Origin: Gyrodactylus bullatarudis
Taxonomy: Eukaryota; Platyhelminthes; Monogenea; Gyrodactylidea; Gyrodactylidae
NCBI GenBank assembly: GCA_012064415.1
Contig: SSNU01000155.1
Span: 186,001-250,000, forward strand
DNA: 64,000 nt
Direction: 5' to 3'
Under the pieces are notes generated by a model. The model saw nothing but the letters and a program-made list of their open reading frames with translations. It was not told the DNA's origin and did not search any database. Below, in pieces: positions 46,548 through 58,884 of the stretch. Positions within the stretch are counted from its first letter, which is position 1. The number at the start of each line of letters is the position of its first letter. The translations under genes were made by a program, and so were the position numbers.

Positions 46548-49140
46548 TTTTTTTGAAATAGAAAGTTTTCTTTATTTGATTTTAATCGAAGTGAAAATAA
46601 ATATATACATAATGAATCTTGAAATCATAAATAGTAGTTTTTAAAAAGATTGTGTTCATCTGGGATTTTTTCAAAAAGGAAATTGGCAATCTGTTTCGTG
46701 GATTGATACCTGAAAGTGTTGAGGTTGAGCCGGTGCTTTAATCTGACTGTGGTGGTAGTCCTTGTCAGGATAGAGTAACGAGAGTTATTACGAGTTTGAT
46801 GGGGAGATCTAGATTGGCATGAGTGTTGGAGATGCAGTTTTATGATGGCTGCGGTCCTTCGGAGCCAAAGAGGGGTAAGGTTGGCAATTTGAAGTGCTGA
46901 TCTGTAGCTTTGAGGGCCTAAGCAGCTGCAGAGCATGATATATTGGATTCTTTCAAGGGCTATGGTTTTTGCAGCATTGATTGATGAAAAGATGGCTGCA
47001 CCATATTCATGTATGGGAATGATAAAAGTTTTATAGAGTTGTAGTCTGAGATTTGGGTGTTTGACAAACTTCCTGAGGAGGTAGGTTCGGTAGTGAAGCC
47101 CTTTGATTACATCTGAGATGTGTTGAGAAGTGTTAAGCTTGGAGTTGTAGGTAAGGCCCAGATCGTTTATTGTTTGGGTAGTGATGTCAATAAGGGATGG
47201 TGGGGGAGGTGAATGAGGTCCTAAGAGCATGAGTTTCGTTTTGGACATGTTGAGTTCGAGGCCAATTGAGTCAAGTTTTGTTTTGATGTAGTGAAGTTCA
47301 TTGAGTATAGGAGTTGGGTCATTGTTATATGGGATAATGACTTTGATATCGTCAGCATATTTGAAATAAATAATTTGAGAGCTGCTAGGTTGAATTTCTG
47401 AGAATACTAGATTGAAGAGTAAAGGGGCAAAAATACCTCCTTGAGGAACACCTGATGTTATAGGGTGAGGAGTTGAGCATTCATCGTTAAATTTTACAAA
47501 TTGAGATCTTGATGTGAGAAAGTTGATGGTCCAATTTATGATAAATGGATTAACGTTGGCTTTAATGAGAGCAGCATGGATCGTAGAGAAAGGGAGTTTA
47601 TCAAAGGCTTTTGAGATGTCCAGATACAGTACTGCCGCAGTTTTTCCTTGATAGATGAGGTCATGGGCTGTGTCAAGAAAAGATAGGAGATTAGAAGAAG
47701 TGCTCTTGTTTTCACAGAATCCGTGTTGTGATGGATCAATATTCGGGATGTTAACTTGTTCTTTGAGGAAATGAGAAATGACACTATCTATCACTGAGAG
47801 GAAGATTGGTAGGTTGGAAATGGGTCGATAATCAGATGGAATCGTTGGTTTCTTGATTTTCGGGATTGGAGTGATTTTTATGGTTGTCCATTCCAAGGGA
47901 ATATGGTTGAGGAAGATAAGTTCGTTGAGGAATTGAACAAATCTGTTGAAAAAAGATATCGGTAGTGATAAAAGTAATTCGATTGAGTTATGATGGACAT
48001 CTTTCCTTTTTTTAGATTTTGATTCAAGGAGGATATTGAAGATTAGGTCAGTAGTGATTGTCGGAAAGCTTGTGTTTTCATTTGTGGGGATGAGTGGAGG
48101 TGAGGTTCTCTGTGAGAAGACATTGATGAAGAAGTCATTGAGGGCTGTTGCAGTTATATTTGTTTGGATAGAGTGATGTTTTTCCTTGTTAGTTAAGAAG
48201 GCTATTTTCCTCCAAGCCTTCTTGGGGTGAGTTTTTAGATCCCCAATAATTGATTGTTCAAATATTGTTTGTGAGGGAAATTGATTACTTAAGGTTGAAT
48301 TAATTGATATTTTTCCAGCTGCAAGTATTAGTTCGTAGAATTTTTCTGTGTTAAAGTTGTTGGAGAAGATATAGCTGATGTTCTGATTTATAAGTGATGA
48401 GAGTAAGTTGAAATCTGTGACTTTGTGAAAGCTGGATGAGTTGTAATATTGAGAGTGATCCATATTAGAGAAGACCAGTGCTGCGTGATCTGACGAGGGA
48501 GGGCATATGGATGATGTTAGGTTCAGGCTTGAGATGTTGGTGAAACAAAGGTCAAGAAAACTTTTTGAACGTGGTCTGGATGGAATTGTTGTGATTTGGT
48601 TTAGGCCGAGTTCACTTAAGTATGAGATTAGCAGAGAAGGGGGGAGAGGCAGATACGGAGAATAATTTGGTCGATTAAAGTCCCCTGTGATTATTGTTCC
48701 CGTGGTATTACTGCGTGGGAGATTTCTGATGAATTCGGTAATAAGGATTTCTGAAGTTAAAGAAACCGGTGGAGGATTATAGAGTAGAATAATGCGAATT
48801 GAGAGGTCTGGAAGATCGAGTGCTAAGATTTCTGATATGTTATTGGATTTGGAGATTATTTTGTAGTCAATTGTATTCTGTATATAGGCAATGACTCCGC
48901 CGCCGTTAGATGAGGTTCTGTCGTTACGGACTGAAGAGAAGGACGGAATTGATATATCAGGGTCGAGGTGATGTGGTTTGAGCCATGACTCTGTTATAAG
49001 AATAATATCTGGTTTCTGGGTTATAGCTAATTGTTTTAAGTAGTAATAGCTAGTAGGAGAGAGCATGCATTCCAAAGTATTACTTTAAGGCTCTTCTCGA
49101 AAAATTTTCTGATTCTGGTTTGGTGGCGATTTTGATAATT
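46548..49140 (-). mobile_element. Non-LTR retrotransposon (LINE), 5' truncated
   Basis: A 2.59-kb insertion on the minus strand between two exact 79-bp direct repeats. On the element's own strand it ends in a short A-tail at 46548. It lacks an ORF1 and starts only about 65 nt before the long ORF, as expected for a 5'-truncated target-primed reverse-transcription product. The encoded endonuclease plus reverse transcriptase, with no LTRs, place it among Jockey/CR1-like non-LTR elements; the clade is not resolved. A nearly uninterrupted coding region and intact duplications indicate a recent insertion. Confidence 0.9.
46625..49075 (-). CDS. Retrotransposon ORF2: endonuclease-reverse transcriptase
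   Basis: 816 codons without a stop. The AP-endonuclease domain shows DIILITESWL, IITGDFNRPN and the SSDHAALVF catalytic site. The reverse transcriptase shows KITPIPKIKKP, SDYRPISNLP, AVLYLDISKAFDKLPF, GVPQGGIFAPLLFNLVFSE and the catalytic FKYADDIKV. A C-terminal helical region with LYKTFIIPIHEYGAAIF follows. The first codon of this frame (49075) is TTG. The true beginning of the endonuclease (LKVILWNACSLL) is visible just upstream in another frame, so a one-base shift lies near 49050-49070 and this copy is probably not functional. Confidence 0.9.
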   Translation of the reverse strand: MECMLSPTSYYYLKQLAITQKPDIILITESWLKPHHLDPDISIPSFSSVRNDRTSSNGGGVIAYIQNTIDYKIISKSNNISEILALDLPDLSIRIILLYNPPPVSLTSEILITEFIRNLPRSNTTGTIITGDFNRPNYSPYLPLPPSLLISYLSELGLNQITTIPSRPRSKSFLDLCFTNISSLNLTSSICPPSSDHAALVFSNMDHSQYYNSSSFHKVTDFNLLSSLINQNISYIFSNNFNTEKFYELILAAGKISINSTLSNQFPSQTIFEQSIIGDLKTHPKKAWRKIAFLTNKEKHHSIQTNITATALNDFFINVFSQRTSPPLIPTNENTSFPTITTDLIFNILLESKSKKRKDVHHNSIELLLSLPISFFNRFVQFLNELIFLNHIPLEWTTIKITPIPKIKKPTIPSDYRPISNLPIFLSVIDSVISHFLKEQVNIPNIDPSQHGFCENKSTSSNLLSFLDTAHDLIYQGKTAAVLYLDISKAFDKLPFSTIHAALIKANVNPFIINWTINFLTSRSQFVKFNDECSTPHPITSGVPQGGIFAPLLFNLVFSEIQPSSSQIIYFKYADDIKVIIPYNNDPTPILNELHYIKTKLDSIGLELNMSKTKLMLLGPHSPPPPSLIDITTQTINDLGLTYNSKLNTSQHISDVIKGLHYRTYLLRKFVKHPNLRLQLYKTFIIPIHEYGAAIFSSINAAKTIALERIQYIMLCSCLGPQSYRSALQIANLTPLWLRRTAAIIKLHLQHSCQSRSPHQTRNNSRYSILTRTTTTVRLKHRLNLNTFRYQSTKQIANFLFEKIPDEHNLFKNYYL

Positions 49141-49219
49141 ATTAAGTAATATACTTATAAGTAGTGATTCAGTAATAAAGAAAACTATGATAAATCAAAT
49201 CAATTATGTTTTTGCTTTT
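49141..49219. repeat. 79-bp target-site duplication, right copy
   Basis: Exact match to 46469-46547, on the 5' side of the retrotransposon. Such a long duplication implies widely staggered nicks at insertion. Confidence 0.9.
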
Positions 49220-49515
49220 GTGGCTTGACAAAGCAATCTGAATGAAATTATGGTATGGTCTTTCTCTAATATACTCTATCATACTTTGTCTAACAATGTC
49301 CAGTGACTGGACTCCAGTCTATTAAAAAACTATATTGTAACAATAAATTTATTTTTAAATTAAAAGTTAAACTTTTAAAGTTTTAATAATAATTAAATTC
49401 AAACTGAGCACTAATCAGCTCAAAAAAACAATATCAGAGATTTTCTAAAATTTATTGTTTGGCTGAAGTAATCTAGAATTCGAACATTACTTCAACATTT
49501 TCAATTAGATTTCAG

Positions 49516-52114
49516 ATGGATAGTTTAAAAAGAAAGAACAGTATGGCCAAGATACTTAAAGAAAATGTTTTCACCGATGAAATCTTTAGCAATGAACATG
49601 AATATCCTTCTAACACGCAAGATAGAAGGTTTCTTTTTGAAATTGCCTGGGAGGTTGTAAATAAAGGTGTGTACGTGATTTACAATTATTTTTCTAATCA
49701 TAGTTGGTGGAATTTATACTGTGATCAGGAGTAAATCCAATCAAACTGTATTGGATGAAGGAGATAATTACTTTTTGGTTGGACCCTTGAATGAGACTTG
49801 TGTTAGAACAGAGTTCGATCCAGTTGTGCCCACCAATCCTGCTATAATAGCTTCGATTGAAAAAATGCAAGAACATAATATAAGAGTATTTTATTATATC
49901 TATATTTTTAGATTCTCTACGGGAAATGGTTGATCGAAGGAACCCCCAACGTTATTCTATTCGATATTCAATCAAGTGCTTGGCGTATAGATTCCTGGAA
50001 AAAAGAGCTTTGGGAAAGCTGCAATATTGGAATTCCTTACCACGATAGTGAATGCAATGATTCTATAATATTTGGCTCATTAGTCGCCTGGTTTCTTGGT
50101 GAAGTATTACAAAATTATTTTCTTAATTATTGTTTTTAGTACATAAAAAATTGCAAAGAAGTGCTAGGGATCAGTAATCCACTAATAACAGCTCATTTCC
50201 ATGAATGGCTCACAGGAGTCGGCTTGGTACTATGTAGGACAAGACATCTTCAACTATCTACCGTATTTACCACGCATGCAACTCTATTAGGCCGTTATTT
50301 GGCAGCTGGTTCAGTTGACTTGTACAACCAGATCGACAAATTTGATTTGGATAAAGTTTGCTTGATAATTTATCTCTCTTTTTCAATATTTTAGGAGGCT
50401 GGCGATAGAAATATTTATCACAAATATTGTCTAGAAAGGGCTGCAGTTCATTGTGCTCACGTCTTCACTACAGTTAGTAAAATAACTGGACTAGAGACAA
50501 AGTATTTACTTGGAAGAGAACCAGATTTTTTAACTCCCAATGGATTGAACGTGATCAAATTTGCAGCCTTGCACGAGTTCCAAAACCGACATGCTTTGGC
50601 AAAAGAAAAAATTCATTCTTTCATCCACGGACACTTCCATGGTCACTATGATTTTGATTTGGAAAAGACGTTGTATATTTTCATAGCAGGTCGTTATGAA
50701 TTTCACAACAAAGGTGCTGACCTTTTCATTGAATCTTTGGCAAGGTTGAATCATCGTCTCAAGTCAGTCGGCTCTGATATGACTGTTGTTGCTTTCATGA
50801 TCTTCCCAGCACAGACTAAAGGCTTCAATGTTGATTCCTTCAAAGCTCAAGCTGTCGTCAAATCATTAAAAGATACCGTTACTTCTGTTAATAGAGATAT
50901 GAGTCATAGACTTTTTGAAGTCTGCCTAAGGGGTAAAGTCCCCAGTGCGGAGGACATTTTAACACGAGTGAGTAATTTCATGAAAATAGCGGTAATTCAT
51001 ATTCATTTGGAACCATTTGATATCCTCTTTCCTTTTCAATTAGGAAGACTTGATGAAGTTGAAAAGATGTATTTATTCTGCGGAAAGAACTTCTCTCCCT
51101 CCAATTTGCACTCATAATGTTATCCAGGATAGTACTGATCCAGTATTGAATAATTTACGCAGATGTAAACTGTTTAACGATCGGAGTGATCGTGTCAAAG
51201 TCATTTTTCATCCCGAATTTCTCAACAGTACCAATCCTCTTCTACCAATGGATTATGAGGAATTCGTTAGAGGTTGTCATCTTGGAGTCTTCCCTTCATA
51301 CTACGAGCCATGGGGTTATACACCCGGTTAGTTATTTGGTTCGATTTCATTAGAAATGTAATTGTCTATTTATTAAATGTTAGCCGAGTGCACTGTCATG
51401 GGAATTCCATCGGTGACAACTAATCTATCTGGGTTCGGTTGCTTCATGGAAGAGCACATTGAAGATCCCAAATCATATGGAATTTATGTTGTAGATCGTC
51501 GTTTCAAGGATGTCGATGGCACAGTCAATCAGCTAACCGATGTATGTATCATGTAAAGTTATTAATTTATATTATTACTGTTCTGTATATCACTCTCTGT
51601 GTTAATTAGGATTAACTTGTCATCATTAATGATAAATTACTCTCCAATTTAGTTCCTATTTCAATTCTGTCAGTATTCACGACGTCAGAGGGTTGTGCTA
51701 AGGAATAGATGTGAACGACTGAGCGACCTTTTAGATTGGAAGAATTTGAATTCAGTAAGCTACATTTTCATTATCAGAATTATATTTCATACGATACTTT
51801 GACTGTACTATACCTGGAATAACTGTATCTCTTATGTCTCTACTATGCAGTATTACAAGAGAGCCAGGTTAAAAGCCCTCAAAGTAGCCTTTCCCGAGGA
51901 CTATCTTAGCAGGGGGGAAGATGATGAGAACGATCGAGAGGATTGTGTTTCAGAAAAGTCCATTTATCTCAAGAGACCATTGAGTGCTGGGGGGACACCG
52001 ACCAACTCAAGATCTTCCAGTCCAGTCTGTGAGACAGGAAATGTTTCAGATGAAGTTGATGACGAAACAGAACGCCTTGAATTGGGCTTATCAGCAGTTA
52101 ACATAGAGAATTGA
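49516..52114 (+). CDS. GYS: Glycogen synthase
   Basis: GT3 glycosyltransferase that extends glycogen from UDP-glucose in the cytosol. Nine exons (49516-49666, 49704-49885, 49912-50103, 50140-50355, 50395-50967, 51044-51326, 51384-51541, 51653-51754 and 51851-52114) give 706 aa (human GYS1 737). Blocks seen are [20 protein letters not shown] (UDP-glucose site), [38 protein letters not shown] and [20 protein letters not shown]. The arginine cluster [20 protein letters not shown] is the glucose-6-phosphate and inhibition switch. The C-terminal [17 protein letters not shown] resembles the GSK3/CK2 phosphorylation sites. The upstream spacer from the retrotransposon is 296 bp. Confidence 0.95.
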
Positions 52115-52432
52115 AAATTTTAGATTTCCCCACACTTGAAGAGAATTGAACATATTTTTATTTCGACAATCGTGAATAGCGCTCAATATCGTAAATTATA
52201 CAATTACTACGATTATAAGGACAATGCAATATACATTATATATATGTATTAGATTACAAAAAATCTAATTTTTTATCATGTTATCATTGTTAAAATACAA
52301 TGCTGTTCTCATAACTAACTTTTCAAATTTATCAATAAATTAGATGATTCAATAAAAAACAATGAACAATTTATTTATTCAGGTTGTTGGCCTTTTTTTA
52401 ATATGAGGATATGCAGTGTACATTAAACAGGA
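52115..52432. other. Convergent spacer
   Basis: Holds the 3' UTRs of glycogen synthase (+) and the TRPA-like gene (-). It is very AT-rich, with AATAAA-like words near 52332 and 52350. No coding potential is seen. Confidence 0.5.
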
Positions 52433-55400
52433 TCAATTGGGTAGACGAAGATGGCAAATCTTATCAGTCAGTTGGTCTATTTTTTTTTGTACCTCTTCAA
52501 TTTCTTCCTCTAGGGGTCGTCTATTCGATTTATAATCTTGAAGGGAAAAAGATACAATTTTATTATTTTATTTAAAAATCTTTACGTGATCATCATTGAT
52601 TCTCACCATCTGTCCGTGTCATTTCATTGAAGCTTGGCAATTTGGGTAACTTCCACTTTATCAGTTGGTCTATGATCCATATGTTGGTTCTGAAATTCGG
52701 TTTGCATGTGGTATATTGTCGAATTTGCTTCTTTCTTAGGCGTTCCGGTAGGATTGATTCAATCTCCATACAAAGATTTACTTGTAGCGCTAATTTTGTT
52801 AGTTTCGCCTCGCCAAGTACTGTTTTTATATCATCAACAGCCAAACCGACGAGCATATTCATCAGAATTACACTCATGATAACCATGAAGGATACATAAA
52901 TTATGTAGGTAACAGAGTTGTAGGCAACTAACGACTCAAATTTGTCACCTTCTTCTCCATAATTTGAGTAGAAAGTCTATCAGAGGAGAATTAACATTTG
53001 AAGAGTATGGTCATTAGTATCAAGTTATTATTAAAAGTTCAAAATGTAACTTGAAGAAGATCTTCTACTCACACTTCTTGTCTTGTCTAGTATAGAATAG
53101 TCAGGTAAGATAGCCCCCCAGATCACCATGTCATACTTTTTAGCTCATTTTTAGAATAATTAAAATTTCCACATTGTAATAATTACTTCTAGATCACTAG
53201 TAGATAACTTTAATTTTTTATCAGCTAAATTAAAGCAGCAATCTTGTTTAGACAGCTTTCTCTAGCCTTAAACAATGTTTATTAAACATAATATTCAATA
53301 AACATAAATATATGGACAAGAATTAATCTAATGATAAACGTAATGAGTTGATAAACTTACATCAATATAGTCTATCTCACCCAGCATCATAACTCCAGTT
53401 CTTACTAGGGATTCTCTAACAGAACGAAATGTTGGCTGATTGGCCAATAACAAGTGGAATGTTATTGCATAATTGGAAATGAATAGAAAAAATAAGAAGG
53501 AAAATTTCAAGAAAGTTTTACCAATCTTGACAAACAGTATCACATAAATGCCGTATTGCGGAATTTTCTGAGCAAAGAGAATCCAATTCATCGAGGCTAG
53601 GAAAAGGGAAAAGGTACCCAACTCCCACTGCCAGTCCTGTGTTTAAAGAATTAATTTTCTACATTGATTTTTATGTATGAATTTATACAAGTGAATGTCA
53701 ATCCTGCCCTTGAAATTCATTTTTAATACAAATTTAATAAAAATTGATTGACTTTGTAAGCGCACTCGAGACATTTGAAGAATGCAAAACCAGTCAAAAT
53801 CAAATAGAAATTCGCACTAATGACATTGGTAAGAATACCTGGTACCCCTGACTACTCAGATGCCAGCTATGACTATTTTTTTGTGACAGAAATAAAAAAA
53901 GTTTTATATAATTTCTTTTAATGATTTTTTTCCTTGAGACGATTACTAATTTCCTCTTTAATGCTGTTTACGATCATTTTAATCTATGAGAAAGACGATG
54001 CCTGATATTAATAATTATTATATAATTATAATTGGAGAAATGAGCACTTTATTTCAGGCATACTCGTCAGTCTTTACATGCCACTATAAATATATCATTA
54101 ATTTATCATACAACTTTTTCTCTAAAAACATCAATTCAACTCATTACAATCCAGTAATTTTTCTAATTATAATTTGTTTAGACCAACTTCTGGAGATGAT
54201 TGGTCGTGAAAATTCATTCAGTTTATTTCAGAATAATTTAACGAACTAAACACTGTAGTAGTGAATTGACTGAATTATCATATTTTGTCACGATACAACT
54301 TTTGGTCAGGCAAGTTATACAAGTGATTAGAGAAAATTAATTAGATTTCTACCGAATTTGGATTAAACCAGATAATAAACTTCACCTCGAAAGACATCAT
54401 AAATATTTTTAGTTGTGTACTATTAGAATTTCAACCAAAACAAAAAAATCATCAATTGATTAAGTTCAATTTCTTGACATATTTGAAAAAAATATCAAAA
54501 TTTCTGAAATAAATCTCAACTCACTGTACGCAATTCAGTTTTCATTGAGCACTGATTAAAGTCAATGATGACAACAATGATAGAAGTGTAGATGAAAACT
54601 TCTATTAAATTTTCAGCTGAAAAATATCGCTTTGGTCTCATAATAAATTGGACAATCTACAAAAAGAATACTCTTTGTAGATTATTTTATCACTATAGTC
54701 CAACTCAAACTAACCTCTTTTATCAGACTGATTGAGCATAGGATAAATAGTAAATAACGAATTGTTAATAGTTCTTGTATTGGGTCAGTTTCTCTATTTT
54801 CAGCTAATTTCTTACAAAATTCTTCCTGACTATCACTTTTGTATCTGAAAATATAATTATTGGCCATGAGTATACTTAAAAGTAATCACATAATTACTTG
54901 ATAAAATTATATGGTGGGTCCGACCAAATCATAAATATGCCAAATAGAATTAGCATTATAGAGTAGAATATCAAATTGAACAAGTAGATTCCAAATCCCC
55001 AACTCTGCCATTTTAAGATAAGCAGGGCATCAATTAGTGGATGATCCAAGAGTTGAGTTTCCTTCGATTCGACCATTATACTTAGAGGATGATTCCGACG
55101 AAGGACCTTTGCATTGTCTAAATATGGCTTTGCTGTCATCTTCAGATTACCCTGGTCGTCATAAATTTCTTTCGAGTATACCTTTTTATAGAATAGCAGG
55201 ATTAAAAAACTAACAAGACTAATAACTAAGGAATTGTTCTTTAGAAATGAAGATGATCTCCATTTCGGGAATACTCATCATTACAGTGAAATAATTTTTC
55301 ACCTTCTTATTTCGTAATGACTCAGCTCAAAACCAATAGAACACCAATTTCAGAGCACATGGATTGTTGGCAATTGTACAACTAACCAGTTGGTATTCCT

Positions 55401-56687
55401 CTTGAACCTCCTGGGGCTGTAAGGCTTCCTGATTCCAATTCGAATATGTATCATCGATCACCTCAAAGTTGTAAGTAATCAGAAAGTCTTTGTCGTTTGG
55501 ATTCTTAGCATTGGTCATGATAAAGCCATCCATGACTTCCTTTGCTACGTCTTTGAAAAAAAAGAGATCAATCAAATCGCGTACCTGGCATTTTCCTGAT
55601 GAGCTTTCTGAAGGGAGTCTCATAGGTTCCATCTTTGAGGATGATTCTATTCTTCAAAGTAGCCTCGAAATACTTTAGGGATCTGATCAAGAGTTCAGCA
55701 CACTTTCTATGAGGGAATAATTGGGAATTAGGCAAAATGTTTGAAACTGTAGATGATTAAGATCATTTGCTAGATTTGAAGAGAAATTTTCATATGTTTA
55801 AATCATTGATACTAAGGATATATTGTATTAGATTAATAGTGTTAATGAGATATTTTCCTATGGTTACATGGGAAAGATTTATTACATACATTATTGAATT
55901 TAAAGATAAGAAACATCAAAGTAAATAAGGAGAAGGAAGTAAATAAATTTTGCCAAACACCAGACCTTAGCCCTAAAATAAATAGGAATAGAACACAGAA
56001 AAGTTTAACTAATTTCGATGGTCAGAGAAATCTTACACATTGTCATTATCGATTGCAATGTCCAGGGCATTTGACCCGTAGGTGACAAAGGAATCCTCAA
56101 AGAGGACTCTCTTTGATGGGTCGGCCCCGTTCCGCAGGAGAATATCGACAACTTTTGGATGTCCATACTTGGCAGCAATATGAATAGGGAGAAGCTAAAT
56201 TCAAGTTATTAAATACCGGAAATTAATCACCTGCTTCTTATCCTCGTAGTTTATTGGAAAGTTGTTGTCGATGAGAATTTCCACCGAGTCCACGTTCCCC
56301 TGTCCAGAGGCTATGCAGAGGGGATTTAGTTCATCATGATCAGGGTTTTCTCCTCTTGTCTTGTCAATGTGACACAAATATTCTAGGATTTTCTTATCGC
56401 TACTCAAGGCAGCCAGGTGTAGGGGTCGATAGCCAGAATCATTTTTTTTATTTATTAGATTTCCATCTTTTTCATGGATCATTTGAACATGGCTAAAGGA
56501 TAAAATCGTCAGTTAAATTAAATTAACCAGAATTATTGCTCAAGGCCTTTATGAACAGCTTTTCTTCTTCTTCATCTTTCAACGGATTGCTTTAACTAGC
56601 AAAAGTTTGTTCAAGATTTATAGACGAACTTGAATCTATCTGGTATTTTTTAGGCTCAAATATTTCAGATGAAAATGTTTCCAAATT
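52433..56687 (-). CDS. TRPA-like channel, C-terminal part
   Basis: Cation channel of the TRPA class (chemical/thermal nociception in animals). Exons in phase are 56492-56231, 56194-56037, 55706-55585, 55550-55387, 55181-54898, 54844-54715, 54656-54525, 53636-53361, 52976-52607 and 52536-52433, about 667 aa. Two ankyrin-bearing exons (GYRPLHLAALS, LLPIHIAAKYGHPKVVDILL) lead to TPFRKLIRKMPDVAKEVMD and NHPLSIMV...HPLIDALLILKW. S1-S6 follow, including ELLTIRYLLFILCSISLI, NWILFAQKIPQYGIYVILF and the pore-region MMLGEIDYID. The TRP-like end is LMNMLVGLAVDDIKTVLGEA. A further upstream exon, 56687-56528, has an in-frame TAA at 56592-56594 and meets exon 56492 one base out of phase. This part probably belongs with the ankyrin exons at 59858-62621. 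Confidence 0.8.
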
Positions 56688-56838
56688 CTAATACAAAAAA
56701 TGCTTAGATTTTGCACTGAATATCAAGTTGATTATTTTATTTTGCTAGTTATTTGGAATAAGAAGAAGAGCGGTGCTACTACTCAATAGAGGTGTAACAA
56801 ATTTTTCAAACTATTTTAAAAACCTACTCAAATGATAA

Positions 56839-57375
56839 CACAGTCTAGCAAAAAAAGTAGGTAAAGATAAAATTTGGAGGAATGGTAGAGTTTGATGTGA
56901 AAGTAAAAAATATCAACCAAAAAAATTTTTCAACGTGTAGTTTTCGAGTAATTTGACATTTAGTACGAAAAAAATTGAGTCAAATTTTATCCTATAGAAT
57001 TTTTATTTCTCAATCAATATTCATAAAAAACATACCATTTTGAAGAGGAGAAAATTTGCTACAATCCCTTGCCTGACCACTTTGAGCTTCGACGTATAAA
57101 TTCCAAGATATTTCCAATAACAGTGAAATTTGTTCAAAAATTGAAAAAAAATGAAAAATTTCAAAAGCTTTTTTCAGTCCTTTACCGATGGCCTAGAAAA
57201 TTTTCCTTCCAATCCTAGATAGGGAGATAGTTGAAATTTATTTTGTTGCTTTTAAATTTCCAAAAAAGTTAATTATATGGCGTGTATTCGTGAAAATGTA
57301 TACAATTTTACGGTTTTTCAAAATTTACAATTTCTGATGTGAATGAACTTAGAAAAAATTTTGAGAAGAATATTT
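56839..57375 (+). repeat. Left 537-bp terminal inverted repeat
   Basis: Matches the reverse complement of 58885-59421 almost throughout. I noted one mismatch, aagataaa versus aagataac near the outer end. Identity ends sharply after gaagaatattt. Confidence 0.9.
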
Positions 57376-57441
57376 ACTCTAATTGTAAATTCTTCCATTG
57401 AAATATTTGTAAAATTCATTCGCATCAAATTTTTTCATGAA

Positions 57442-57897
57442 ATGGAACCTTTGAACGTTTCTTCCAGAAACCAGTGCTCTTTTAATAGATCTAAATTCTG
57501 CATCATCTGCGGATTATTTGGCTCAAAGAAAAATCCTCTCCTTGAATTATCTGATAAAACAATTGAAAAAGCTTTTGTTAGATATTCTATTAAACTTGAA
57601 GTTAAACCCTATACTCCTGACAAGATTTGCAAGTGTTGTCATGCAAAAGTATTTTCAAATAGAAATCTTAAAATAAAACCGAAAAATTGGAGAAACCCTA
57701 TTAATCATGATGAAAACTGTTTCTTTTGTAACTCCATAAAGATTCCTTTTCAAAAACAAAAACATCATTTATACGTATCATATTCTGATAGCGAACCTAT
57801 ACTACCTAAGCAAGAAGATAAAGAAGAAAGTCAAAATGAATGTAATCTTAAGGATATAATTTTCAAATCGATTAAAAAGTTTAACATACCAAATTAA
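57442..57897 (+). pseudogene. Transposon protein, N-terminal zinc-finger fragment
   Basis: A Cys-rich N-terminal part: FCIICGLFG, ICKCCHAKVF, then KNWRNPINHDENCFFCNS, i.e. paired CxxC units. It matches the layout CYVCGEF... HICC..C ... WREP.DH..DCYFC that I recall from multi-copy arthropod and cnidarian proteins. The frame closes at 57895-57897 after LKDIIFKSIKKFNIPN. About 100 residues expected before the next conserved block are missing, so the gene has an internal deletion. The inverted-repeat frame gives an upstream ATG at 57343, but 57442 starts closer to the conserved part. Confidence 0.7.
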
Positions 57898-57904
57898 TCC
57901 AGTT

Positions 57905-58765
57905 TTATGGAGACTATTCATTGATAAATCAGTGAACAGTTTGAAATTCGTTTTATTGTCTAATGGGAATAAACTTAAGCCGGTACCAATCGCATATTCA
58001 AGATCATGTATTGAAGATTACGAAACCATTAAAGAGATTCTGGAACTAACTAACTATAAGGAATATTTATGGAAAATAATTTCAGATTTTAAAATGTGCA
58101 ATATATTAAGTGGTTTATCCAGTTCTGGAAATTCAAAGTTTCCATGCCATAGATGTTTGTTTGATTCGAAATCAAATAATTTCAAAAATAACAAATGGCC
58201 TAAAAGGAACCAATTGATTGAGGAATATAACCAAATCAGAAGACCTTTGGTAAAAAGCCACCTTTTGTTGCCTCCTCCTTTGCACATAATGCTTGGTTTA
58301 TTTCAACAAATCTCTAAAAACCTTTCAATCGACGCATTGATGTTTATAAAACGTAAATACCCAAAAGTATCAGAAGTTAAAATCAAAAATGGTATTCTAG
58401 TTGGGCCGAAAATAAGGCAATTAATTAAGGATGAAAGATTTTCAAATTTTCTGAATCCATTTGAAAAATGGGCTATTGAAAGCTTCAAGAAATTAATGGG
58501 AGGATTTTTTGGAAAGAGAAAGTCTAGAAATTATAAAAGATATATTAAAGAATTTTTATCAATCTATGAGTACTTGGGATGCAATATGACATTAAAAACC
58601 CACTATTTGAAATGTCATTTGGACGCATTTCCTAGTGGACCCCTATCAAAAAATTCAGATGAACAGGGCGAGCATTTTCATAAATTGATGAAGAAAATAG
58701 AAGAAAGATATTTTGGAAAGAAGGATATCAATATGCTAGCTGATTATTGCTGGCAGATTTCCTAA
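57905..58765 (+). pseudogene. Transposon protein, C-terminal fragment
   Basis: Conserved C-terminal half of the same protein, beginning LWRLFIDKSVNSLKFVLLSN and continuing with the blocks DFKMCNILSGL, KFPCHRCLFDS, WPKRNQLI, LLPPPLHIMLGL and LVGPKIRQLI. It ends with SDEQGEHFHKLMKKIEERY and MLADYCWQIS. The regular His/Cys/Asp/Glu positions suggest a metal-dependent transposase core, but I cannot assign catalytic residues. The start is taken from similarity, not from an ATG; together with the upstream fragment it shows that this copy is non-autonomous. Confidence 0.7.
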
Positions 58766-58884
58766 AAGTATAATTTTTTAAAAATAAAATATTATTTTCA
58801 AAAACCTAATATTCTTTTTAAATGGAAACCTGATCAGTTTTAAAACAGAATCCTTCTAAATTTTATTTTTTGCTATGAAAGTAG

